Below, one piece after another: positions 23,901-32,747 of a DNA stretch of 64,000 nt. The notes beneath the pieces are model-generated. The model ran no database searches. It worked only from the letters and a program-made list of their open reading frames with translations, and was not told the DNA's origin. Both the position numbers and the translations under genes were made by a program. The DNA is from Closterium sp. NIES-65. Its lineage: Eukaryota > Streptophyta > Zygnematophyceae > Desmidiales > Closteriaceae. Numbering within the stretch: position 1 is the first letter of the stretch; every line of letters starts with the position of its first letter. Location of the stretch: contig CANXME010000034.1 in assembly GCA_948144175.1 (NCBI GenBank), forward strand, positions 62,001 to 126,000. Direction: 5' to 3'.

Positions 23901-26104
23901 CCTACTGTCAGGCGTCTTCTTGCTACTGTTGTCACTGACCCCTCCTTTGAGTCCACTGTTGCGTCTGTTCTTGTTGCTGAGCTCGTCGACTTTGCTGCTC
24001 GCTATCGTCTAGACTACGCTGCTAGTCTTGTTGCTGAGTCTGCGTCTGTCTGTCCTCTGTCCGTCGGGGGTGAGTGTGCTCTTGGCACGGACGTCCTTGA
24101 GGACAGGCAGGAGGAGTTCCAGTGTCTGGCCGCTGCTTCACCTCATCTCGCGTCTGTACTGCTTACCCCTGAGGGAGACCCGGATGCACTAGACATCCCG
24201 ACTCCGCGCTCTTACGCGGAGGCCGTAGAGGGTCCCTACTCCTCTCAGTGGCACGCAGCTATGGATGCAGAGATGGCTTCCTGGAAGTCCACAGGCACCT
24301 ACGTTGACGCGGTTCCCCCTCCTGGGGCGAACATCGTCAGTGGCATGTGGATCTTCAGGGTGAAGCGGCCGCCGGGCTCTCCACCTGTCTTCAAGGCATG
24401 GTACGTGGCTCGTGACTTCAGTCAGCGGCAAGGAGTTGACTACTTTCAGACCTTCTCTCCCACCATGAAGATGACCACTCTTCGGGTGCTGCTACACCAG
24501 CCGCTCAGCGTGACTACGAGCTTCACTCCCTTGACTTCAGCACTGCTTTCCTGCAGGGTAGCCTGCACGAGGAGATCTGGCTGCGCCGTCCACCTGGCTT
24601 CACTGGGACTTTCCCTCCTGGCACCCAGTGGAGCCCCCGACGGCCAGTCTACGGTCTTCGCCAAGCACCGCGCGAGTGGCACGACACACTGAGGACTACA
24701 CTTGCGGCTCTTGGGTTTGCTCCCTCTACTGGCGACCCGTCGCTGTTTCTGCGCACCGACACCTCTTTGCCGCCGTTCTACATCCTCGTGTACGTCGACG
24801 ACTTGGTCTTTGCCACTCCTGACACTGCTGGACTCGCCCACGTGAAGTCCGAGCTGCAGAAGAGACACAGGTGCACAGACCTGGGTGAACTGCGCAGCTA
24901 CCTTGGCTTGGAGATCACCCGGGACAGAGCACGCCGCACCATTACCCTGACTCAGTCACACATGGTGCAGCAGGTCCTTCAGCGCTTCGGCTTCACGTAC
25001 TCCTCGCCTCAGGCCACTCCTCTGTCTACTCGCCACTCGCTCTCAGCTCTGCCTTCGGATGAGTCCGTAGAGTCGAGTGGCCCGTACCCAGAGCTTGTTG
25101 GCTGCCTCATGTACCTGATGACTTGCACACGACCTGACCTTGCATACCCTCTTAGCATTCTTGCACGCTATGTTGCTCCTGGGAGACACCGACCAGAGCA
25201 CATAGCTGCAGCGAAGAGGGTGTTGCGCTACTTGTGCAGTACGTCGGGCATGGGGCTAGTGCTTGGAGGGCGGAGTCCAGTGGTCCTCACTGGGCACGCG
25301 GACGCTTCTTGGGCAGACGACCAGGCTACGCAGCGGTCGTCACAGGGTTACACCTTCAGCCTTGGTTCCGGCTCTGTTTCGTGGCGGGCTACTCGCTCGT
25401 CTTCTGTTCTCGGCTCCAGTTGTGAGGCTGAGATCTACGCCGGGGCCATGGCTGCACAGGAGCTTCGCTGGCTTACCTACCTGCTAACTGACCTCGGAGA
25501 GCCGCCTCGTTCTCCTCCGGTGCTGTACGTAGACAACAATGCCATGCTAGCCTTGTGTCGGGAGCAGTGCCTGGAGCACAAAACGAAGCACATTGCTCTC
25601 CGGTACTTTCTTGCTCGTGAGTTGCAGCAGCGTGGTCAGTTGCGACTTGCGTACGTGGCCTCTGAGGCCAAAACTGCTGATGTTTTCACCAAGGCACTTC
25701 CGCCTTGTGATCATCAGCGCTTCTGCACTCAGCTGGGTCTTGTGCCTGTCTTGCCTCACTTGCTCACCCCTTGACCTTGCTTGTACTCTTACACATATAT
25801 ATACCTGCTCTTGCTTGTTTAGCCTTATATATATATGTGTGTACTCTTGCATGTGAATTGGCCTTGTGGCCTTGACCTTGTGCTCGGACTGTGTGGTGAC
25901 GTTGTGATCCACCCTGAGCTTTGTCTGCTTTGCTTGACTGGTCTTGTGACCCCTTGTTCTCCCCCACTTTGCCTATGGGGATGTGTAAAATCATAATATT
26001 GTGTAGGCTATAGTAGGGTAGCCTATATGGGGTACACATTTCTAGGGTTGCATATTTGTATCACTTCCATTCCTTAGTCATTCATTCTCGTTCTTCTTTT
26101 CTCA
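18567..26104 (+). mobile_element. Ty1/copia element with both LTRs and target duplication
   Basis: LTRs of 121 bp at 18567-18687 and 25984-26104 differ at about four sites (roughly 97% identical). The perfect target duplication GTACC lies at 18562-18566 and 26105-26109. PBS TGGTATCAGAGC follows the 5' LTR, and a polypurine tract (CCTATGGGGATG) precedes the 3' LTR. Parts in order: GC-rich leader array, gag, Gly/Gln-rich linker, protease (DSGAS), integrase, long Gly/Ala-rich linker, RT (YVDD), RNase H (ADVFTKAL). A fairly young fossil, broken at about half a dozen places. Confidence 0.9.
18840..19665 (+). repeat. Leader arrays of the copia at 18567
   Basis: First an array of 18-27-bp units built on GCGGCCCCGCCGCCC (about 18880-19450), then a 9-bp array of CCCGAGCCG-like units (about 19505-19660). 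They lie between PBS and gag, as in the sister elements. The long open frames across them come from stop-free GC-rich repeats and are not taken as genes. Confidence 0.75.
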
Positions 26105-26112
26105 GTACCTTG

Positions 26113-26237
26113 TGTCAGACATATATGACATAGCTACTGTAGGCTATAGTGGGGTAGCACATTTGGGGTATAGCTTTCTAGGGTTCGTACTTGTACCCAA
26201 TTTTCCCTTAGTCATTCTCATTCCTCGTTTCTTATCA
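26113..26237 (+). mobile_element. Solo LTR with perfect target duplication
   Basis: A 125-bp copia-type LTR from TGTCAGACAT to CTTATCA with no PBS or interior. It is flanked by CCTTG on both sides (26108-26112 and 26238-26242). This is the usual product of LTR-LTR recombination. It is related to, but distinct from, the LTRs at 25984 and 40784. Confidence 0.8.
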
Positions 26238-27399
26238 CCTTGTCTGAAGTCCGAATTGTGCACTCGGAACTGGACAGTCAATGTTTGGAGTTCGCCCTGG
26301 GGTTCAGTCAAGTTTGACTATTCCGTTGACGTGTAGGCCTTGTTCTGTAGGCGGACAATTTCCAGCATCTGGTTTCGCACAGTAAGATTGATAACTGATC
26401 AATTGCTTATCTAGGTTTGGTGATAAGCGCGTGGATGCCAAACCTACTTGCGCCAAATTTGACGCTTCTGCCTGCAGAACACCACTTTTGACCCGCACAA
26501 GATTAACCGTGTGCTGGTTCGAATTAATTGCTTCGCCTGGCAAACGGTCGCACAACTAGTGCGGGGCTGATTCAACCTCCAGGGCAAGCATCAGCCAGCG
26601 CACAAGTTATGCGGGGCTTTGGATTGCGGAAATGCATTGGATATGCGGGGCTTCGTAGCAACATCGAGGGTGACAATTTTGATTGGATGTGACGCGAATT
26701 TTCTAGGAAAGCCTGTCCCGGACATTTTGTGCGGAGGCCAGCCCGCCTACAGAACAAGGCCATTAATAACGAAAAAAACGGGATTGTGCAAAGTTGGACC
26801 CGCCCTAACGCCTACAGAACAGCGCCATTACAAACTTCGTAAGCCAAAAAGGCCGTTTCCCAGGCATTCGTTATTGTTTTGCTTCGGAATTTCGTCTTGT
26901 TGCGCTTATCGCGAACCTTGATAACCTGTGGGCAGCTTGTCATGGAAGGATCCTGGAACCATGGTAGAATGTGGCAATCTACATTGATACGGGCTGATAC
27001 ACCTGCACAACACAGCCCCTGGTTTACGAATTCAATGTTTCAAATGTCTATAAGTTGGACCTGCAATGCCTGCTACTACCACCCACCCACGCACACAGCT
27101 TGCGCTCATTTCGCCACGAGACGTCGCTGGTGCTCAGTAACTGCCTTAGCGCAACAGGCTCGCGCGCTGACCGACGAACACCTTAGGACTTTCGAAACAC
27201 GCCGATGTGGAATAGGAATAGTGTTCTCAGAGAAGTGGTGAATGAATGTTTGTTCTCGTCGTGACCGAACCACGTCACGCGGCGTCGATCAAGGCTCGTT
27301 TATGTGTAGTGGCCGCGTCCTAGCCTCGCTCCCCCATCCGCACGTTGCGCTCTTCTCCGATCTCGCAACATCGTGTAGCCCTTGCGACGCACCTCCTCT
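26238..27399. repeat. Composite repeat, right block, and PSF1 upstream DNA
   Basis: 26390-27015 repeats motifs of the block at 17340-18240 in a different order: TTTGGTGATAAGCGC at about 26419, GCCTGCAGAACACC at about 26470, GCGCTTATCGCGAACC at about 26902 and GGAACCATGGTAGAAT at about 26955. The remainder up to 27399 shows no gene; its 3' part is the likely promoter region of the PSF1 gene. Confidence 0.55.
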
Positions 27400-27487
27400 C
27401 TCGTGCGGCACACCTCCTCTCTCGTGCGACGAACCTCCTCTCCCGTGCGACGAACCTCCTCTCCCGTGCGACGAACCTCCTCTCCCG
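27400..27487 (+). repeat. 21-bp minisatellite upstream of PSF1
   Basis: About four to five copies of a 21-bp unit CGTGCGACGAACCTCCTCTCC lie roughly 110-190 bp before the PSF1 start codon. It is in the probable promoter or 5' UTR and could affect expression; nothing in the sequence shows that it does. Confidence 0.7.
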
Positions 27488-27592
27488 TCGCTTGAACTGC
27501 CACAGCCAGCCAATTCATCTCAAACGCCATCACTGCCATCTGCCTCGCAGTACTAGCGGGCGGAGCGAGCGGGTGGCGCAGCGGAGGCCGCC

Positions 27593-30500
27593 ATGTTCGC
27601 GCGCAAGGCGGTGGAGCTCGTGCAGGAGGTGGCGCGATGCGACGCCGACCAAATCCTGCCCTTTGATGTACGCCCTCGTGTCCCGCCGCTGCATGCGTCC
27701 GACGCGGACGCGCTGTGTCCGCAGCGATGGTGGTGAAGCCTTCCGCATCACCTGCTCTTACATCGCGCTCCATCGTACTTACGCCTCCACTGCTCCCTAT
27801 CCCCCACTCTCCCCTCTGTGCTGGTTGTCACGGTGTGGCAGGCGGACGGCGTGCAGCGAGTGCTGGAGGAGGCGCACGAGCATCACCAACACATGGTGCA
27901 AATCCTCCTGTGCGGGTCTCTCCCCCTATCTCCTCCACTTCTCCCCGCCGTCTATGCTCCTCCGCCGCCATCACCAACACGTTGTGCCTCTGTCGCCTCT
28001 CGAAACGCTCCTCACCTGCTCATTCAATCTGCGTTCCACCCTTCGCCCTGGTCTCCTGCACCTCTCGCCCTGGTCTGCTGCACCTCTCACCCTGGTCTGC
28101 TGCACCTCTCGCCCTGGTCTCCTGCACCTCTCGCCCTGGTCTGCTGCACCTCTCGCCCTGGTCTGCTGCACCTCTCGCCCTGGTCTGCTGCACCTCTCGC
28201 CCTGGTCTGCTGCACCTCTCGCTCTGGTCTGCTGCACCTCTCGCCCTGGTCTGCTGCACCTCTCGCCCTGATCTGCTGCACCTCTCGCCCTGGTCTGCTG
28301 CACCTCTCGCTCTGGTCTGCTGCACCCCTCGCCCTGGTCTGCTGCACCTCTCGCCCTGGTCTGCTGCACCTCTCGCCCTGGTCTGCTGCACCTCTCGCTC
28401 TGGTCTCCTTCCTCTCTTTCCTTTCCCTCGTTTCTTTCGCAACCGCGACTGTTTCTTTCCTTCTCTGCCGCCCTCCTTTGACGCTCCTCAGAAGATTGTT
28501 TCTCTCATTCTCTGCCACCCGCCCCCCGCCCGCCTCCCTCTTCCCTACATGCGCGGCGGGCGGCAGGCGAGTGCAGGGGTCGGGCGTGGAGTGACTTTTT
28601 AAGACGTCTTGATTTATTTCCCCCCCTCCCACTCCTGCCTCCGGCAGGCGGGTGCAGGGGTCGGGACTGGAGTGAGTTTTTGAGACGTCTTGATTTATTT
28701 CACCCCCTTCCCCCTCCTGCCTCCGGCAGGCGAGTGCAGGGGTCGGGCGTGGAGTGGCAGGAGACGCGGCTGGAGGACGCCACGGCCGTGATGGTGCACC
28801 ACCAGGCGCTGCTGCGCAACAAGCGCTGCCTCCTCGCCTACCTGTCAGTCCCTGCCTCCCCGCCTACCTGTCAGTCAGTCCCTTTGCTTCCTCGCCTATC
28901 TGCCATCCCCTTCGAATCCGTCGCGTCCATTAGTGTGCTTTGTGCTCCATGCTCCATGCATGCTCCATGCATGCTCCATGTTCCATGAATGCTCCATGCT
29001 CCATGAACCATGCATTGTGCACCGTGATGTGCCACGCATCTCGAACCTGCCATGCATCGTGCTGTGCTTCGTGTAATCTGCTCGAAGCATGCTGCCTGCT
29101 ATCGCTACTGTCCAATCACAGCAGCATGTCAATGTGGATCTCACTATCTCCCCATCTCGCCTCCCCTCCTCTCCCCTCGCCATTCTCCTCTTTTAAGTCG
29201 ACCCAAAAGTCACTTACCATCGCTACTGTCCACTCCCAGCAAACATAGATCTCTCTATTGCCCCCCCTTCTCCCCCCCTCATCTCGCCCCCTCTCCTCTC
29301 CCTTCGCCACCTTCCTTTTTTGAGTCGACTCAAAGTCACCTGCCATCGCCACTGTCCAGCATGCCAATGTGGATTTCAATAATACCTCATCTCGCATCCC
29401 CTCCTCTCCCCTCGCTACCCTCCTCTCTCCCATCAGCAATGCGCGCATGGATCAGATTCGACGGCTGCGATGGCAGCTGGGCGCAACGCTGCCACGGGCG
29501 TTGCAGGAGCGGCTGAGTGCGGGGGAGGGCGAGTGGCTGGCGCAGTACTCACAATCACTGGGCGACTACATGGCGGACGCAGGGCTGGACCTCACCGTGG
29601 TGAGTGCCACTGCGGTGTGAAGGGGGGCACTGCGGTGTGAAGGGGGGCACTGCGGTGTGAAGGGGGGCAGTGCAGTGTGAAGGGGGGCACTGCGGTGTGA
29701 AGGGGGGCACTGCGGTGTGAAGGGGGGCACAGTGGTGAGTCAGTACCCCGCGTGCAGTAGTTAGTGAGTGCCGCACAGTGGTCAGTGAGTGCCGCACAGT
29801 GGTCAGTGAGTGCCGCACAGTGGTCAGTGAGTGCCGCACAGTGGTCAGTGAGTGCCGCAGTACTCACAGGCGCTCGGTGACTACATGGCAGATGCAGGGC
29901 TGGACCTCACTGTGGTGAGTGTGGGGGCAACCAGAGAGGCAATCAGTGCTCAGTGCCTCACCATGGTCAGTCAGTGTGGGGACATCCAAGGGAGGCTTAT
30001 GATTCGGCTCAAGTGCGGCTGGGCGACTGCATGGCGGACGCAGGGCTGGACCTCACCCTGCTCACTGCCTCACCATGCTCACTGCCTCACCATGCTCACT
30101 GCCTCACCATGCTCACTGCCTCACTATGCTCACTGCCTCACCATGCTCACTGCCTCACCATGCTCACTGCCTCACCATGCTCACTCCCTCACCATGCTCA
30201 CTGCCTCACCATGCTCACTCCCTCACCATGCTCACTCCCTCACCATGCTCACTGCCTCACCATGCTCACTGCCTCACCATGCTCACTGCCTCACCATGCT
30301 CACTCCCTCACCATGCTCACTGCCTCACCATGCTCACTGCCTCACCATGCTCACTCCCTCACCATGCTCACTGCCTCACCATGCTCACTGCCTCACCATG
30401 CTCACTGCCTCACCATGCTCACTGCCTCACCATGCTCACTCCCTCACCATGCTCACTGCCTCACCATGCTCACTGCCTCACCATGCTCACTGCCTCACCA

Positions 30501-31708
30501 TGCTCACTGCCTCACCATGCTCACTCCCTCACCATGCTCACTGCCTCACCATGCTCACTCCCTCACCATGCTCACTCCCTCACCATGCTCACTGCCTCAC
30601 CATGCTCACTGCCTCACCATGCTCACTGCCTCACCATGCTCACTCCCTCACCATGCTCACTGCCTCACCATGCTCACTGCCTCACCATGCTCACTCCCTC
30701 ACCATGCTCACTCCCTCACCATGCTCACTTCCTCACCATGCTCACTGCCTCACCATGCTCACTCCCTCACCATGCTCACTGCCTCACCATGCTCACTCCC
30801 TCACCATGCTCACTCCCTCACCATGCTCACTCCCTCACCATGCTCACTCCCTCACCATGCTCACTGCCTCACCCCCCTGCTGCACTGGGGGCAACCAGGG
30901 GGGGCTGCTGGGCCCACTCTGGTCTGTGTGGTGGCACGGTGGTGTGTGGGGGGTCACTGTGGTGTGTGCAGGGGCACGGTGGTATGTGTGATGTCACTGT
31001 GGTATGTGTGGTGGTAAGTGGTGTGTGTGGCAAAGGGCATGCAGTGCAGAGTACATGCAACCGTGCAGAGCCGCCCTCCTCCAAACAGCTGCTGCACTAC
31101 CATCCCTTTTTCTTCCGTCATCCTGCCCACCCCACCCCTTCCGTGTGGCCTCGTGTGCGCCAGGACCTGCTACCCCCCAAGGACCCGTACATCGAGGTGC
31201 GCGTGCTCAAGGACGCCGGTGCAATGTATCTGGACGACAAAGTGGCGTACTTGGAAGCCAACACTCTCCACCTCGTCAGGAAGACCGACGTAGAACCGCT
31301 CATTTTGAAGGTATTAAACGGATGCCCCTTGTTTCATCCATTCCCTTTGAACCGCCCCTTCTCCTGCGTCTTTCTTGCTGTACGTGAGAGTGTTTGTTTG
31401 TGTGTCCCCCTGTCCCCCTGTCCTCCTCCTCCTCCTCCTCCTCCTCCTCCTCCTCCTCCTCCTCCTCCTCCTCCTCCTCCTCCTCCTCCTCTTTCTCTTC
31501 TCTTTCCCTCTCTCCCCCCCTCTTTCTCTCCCTCTCTCTCCCCCCCTCTCCCTCTCCCCTCCTCTCCCTCTCCCTCACCCTCTCCCTCCCCTGCACCAGT
31601 CTCATTTTCAGCTCTTCTCCGTCATCCTCACTCCTTCCACAAACACATTCACATGCCCTCGTGCAAATTGTTTTGACCCAGGGATTATTGGAACACCGAG
31701 AATACTGA
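27593..31708 (+). CDS. PSF1: GINS complex subunit PSF1 (GINS1), six exons
   Basis: PSF1 is a subunit of the GINS tetramer, which with CDC45 and MCM2-7 forms the CMG replicative helicase in the nucleus. Exons: 27593-27667, 27842-27895, 28740-28843, 29437-29599, 31164-31310, 31682-31708, all with GT and AG intron ends. They sum to 570 nt, 189 residues, against about 196-202 for human and Arabidopsis PSF1. Family signatures: N-terminal MFARKAVELV, central HHQALLRNKRCLLAYL, helical stretch RIRxLRW-like (QIRRLRWQLG), PPKDPYIEVRVL at the linker and B-domain, and C-terminal GLLEHREY. The split Leu codon across exons 3 and 4 (CT|C) joins AYL to NARMD exactly as the family requires. The exon 2 end and exon 3 start are the least certain (alternatives: donor at 27910 or 27916, acceptor at 28761). 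Introns are packed with tandem repeats. The gene appears intact. Confidence 0.88.
27881..28000 (+). repeat. Partial copy of the exon 2 donor region
   Basis: CATCACCAACAC at the end of PSF1 exon 2 (27881) recurs at 27969, 88 bp downstream, followed in both cases by a GTGC-containing stretch. The used donor (ATG|GTGCAA) is the first copy. Confidence 0.55.
28045..28408 (+). repeat. 22-bp minisatellite in PSF1 intron 2
   Basis: About 16 copies of CCCTGGTCTGCTGCACCTCTCG with a few base variants. The period of 22 is not a multiple of three and no stop occurs, so all frames stay open. The resulting long open frames are artefacts. Confidence 0.9.
28561..28760 (+). repeat. 81-bp tandem repeat of the exon 3 acceptor region
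   Basis: Three copies start at 28561, 28642 and 28723, exactly 81 bp apart. Each has CTCC-rich pyrimidines, then CGGCAGG, CGAGTGCAG or GGGTGCAG, and the first 15-20 nt of exon 3. Only the last runs into the full exon, so two complete decoy acceptors lie upstream of the used one. Confidence 0.85.
28835..28905 (+). repeat. Tandem copies of the exon 3 donor
   Basis: CGCCTACCT|GTCAGT at the exon 3 end (28835) recurs as CGCCTACCTGTCAGT at 28861 and as the degenerate CGCCTATCTGCCAT at 28893. The used donor is the first; the second is identical over the splice site. Confidence 0.8.
28937..29000 (+). repeat. ATGCTCC-type short repeats in PSF1 intron 3
   Basis: Five to six copies of ATGCTCCATG-like words, some overlapping as CATGCATG palindromes. 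Confidence 0.6.
29104..29436 (+). repeat. Three tandem copies of the exon 4 acceptor region
   Basis: The anchor GC(T/C)ACTGTCCA starts at 29104, 29222 and 29348 (spacing 118 and 126). Each copy continues through TCTCGC and a pyrimidine tract to an AG: TTTTAAG near 29197, TTTTTTGAG near 29324, and the used CCCATCAG at 29436. Confidence 0.8.
29609..29862 (+). repeat. Two adjacent 21-bp arrays after the exon 4 donor
   Basis: GCACTGCGGTGTGAAGGGGGG, about 5-6 copies (29609-29728), then AGTGAGTGCCGCACAGTGGTC, about five copies (29757-29860). Both start from words present at the exon 4 donor, GTGGTGAGTGCCACTGCGG, and the second keeps a GTGAGT in each unit. Confidence 0.8.
29858..29920 (+). repeat. 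Copy of the exon 4 tail with a full donor; possible mini-exon
   Basis: A 63-bp near copy of the exon 4 end, GCAGTACTCAC to GTGGTGAGT. If CCGCAG at 29855-29860 acts as acceptor and GTG|GTGAGT at 29914 as donor, 29861-29914 would be an in-frame 54-nt phase-0 exon. It would repeat residues YSQALGDYMADAGLDLTV. Whether it is ever spliced in is unknown. Confidence 0.6.
30008..30875 (+). repeat. 17-bp minisatellite, about 48 copies, in PSF1 intron 4
   Basis: A third, decayed copy of the exon 4 tail (30013-30057, GGCTGGACCTCACC) runs directly into units of CTCACCATGCTCACTGC. Two main variants differ at one base (GCCTCACC against CCCTCACC) and alternate irregularly. The three long open frames here are products of the stop-free repeat. 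Confidence 0.92.
31420..31492 (+). repeat. (CCT)n microsatellite in PSF1 intron 5
   Basis: About 23-24 uninterrupted CCT units, followed by further pyrimidine-rich sequence to about 31600, within the last intron. Confidence 0.9.
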
Positions 31709-32747
31709 CAACTGTGTGGACATGTTTGCCATACAAGAAGTCTGTACTTGTTCAGCACATCAATAATCGTTGTATTATCAAGCTCTACTGTGTGTGCTCA
31801 ACAATGGCGCAGCTTGCATTGGTATTCACAGCCTGTAAATGGAACTGCATGTATGAAGGTCTAAGGCAAAGCTGAAATAGGGTGGAACCGAGGTAGGCAA
31901 GGACCTTGGGATAAAAGAGGCTCGGATAATTGGCAAATGGTGTGGGTGGCGACTTTGGAATAGTTAAGGGCGAAACTGTAGGCCGAACCCAACTGACGAG
32001 AGAGATACCATTAGAACATACTCGTCAAAGTAAGCGTTCATTAAAAAAAAAAAAAGATTTCGTACACAACCAGACCGTACAAAGCCTTCGTCGAAAATAT
32101 TTCCTCAGTCAACTGTTATGAAGTTGTATGCAGGTACCGTACTCCATCTGAAAACAGCCTAAATTGGTGTGGTCATTTGGTGTGGTGAACAGCAGCTTTC
32201 GCACCAAATTGAACCTCCCTACCAGTTTCATGACCACAGCCGTCTCAAGAACCGAGTCGCAATCAGGAGGGACCGGGGTGTATCACCCACAACCCGCCTA
32301 TATTCGCAGGGTATTCCATAAAAACAATCAACAAAGTGCTCCTGGTCTCTAAGGCTGTATCCATCTAGTATATGGAACTTTTCAGGGTTGTTTTAACAGA
32401 CATTTGGGCCCTTTTTTTGCCAGTCAGCATCGTGGTTCAGCCAGAAAGTGGGCACCAATTGGTTCAGCCAAATATTTGCGCCCTGCCATTTCAAGCATAA
32501 CGACAATGCACACGAAACAATCCATTCCACCTTACCCTTCGAATGTCCTTCGACGAGTGCTAGTGTTCCACTCCACCCCTGAAGCAAAGCACTTCGTCCT
32601 CTTCATCGCTTCCATCCAGGTCTTTTACCGAGAGTTCTATTTTGTTGGTATCACCATCTACTCGGATCTTCCCTGGGCGATCTCGCAGAAAGATCATTCT
32701 TAACTTTTCCGCCAGTTACTTCAACGAAAGCCAGCGAGTTTTTCCTC
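31709..32747. other. Intergenic region between PSF1 and the LRR gene
   Basis: Holds the PSF1 3' end and the LRR gene 5' region. I see no ORF with family resemblance, no RNA gene and no transposon end. Its base composition is closer to balanced than that of the flanking elements. Both genes point right, so they are arranged head to tail. Confidence 0.5.

Noticed and set aside
26879-27241. A 120-codon open frame upstream of PSF1
   Set aside because: Overlaps the diverged repeat block, has no recognised domain, and the frame looks like chance.
27345-28602. Three overlapping long open frames with LHLSPWSAAP-type repeats
   Set aside because: They are the 22-bp minisatellite read in three frames and are crossed by PSF1 exons 1 and 2.
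30075-31676. A 533-codon open frame, and two parallel ones, over the 17-bp array
   Set aside because: The period is not a multiple of three and the unit has no stop in any frame, so all three frames are open. It overlaps PSF1 intron 4 and exon 5 in the wrong frame.
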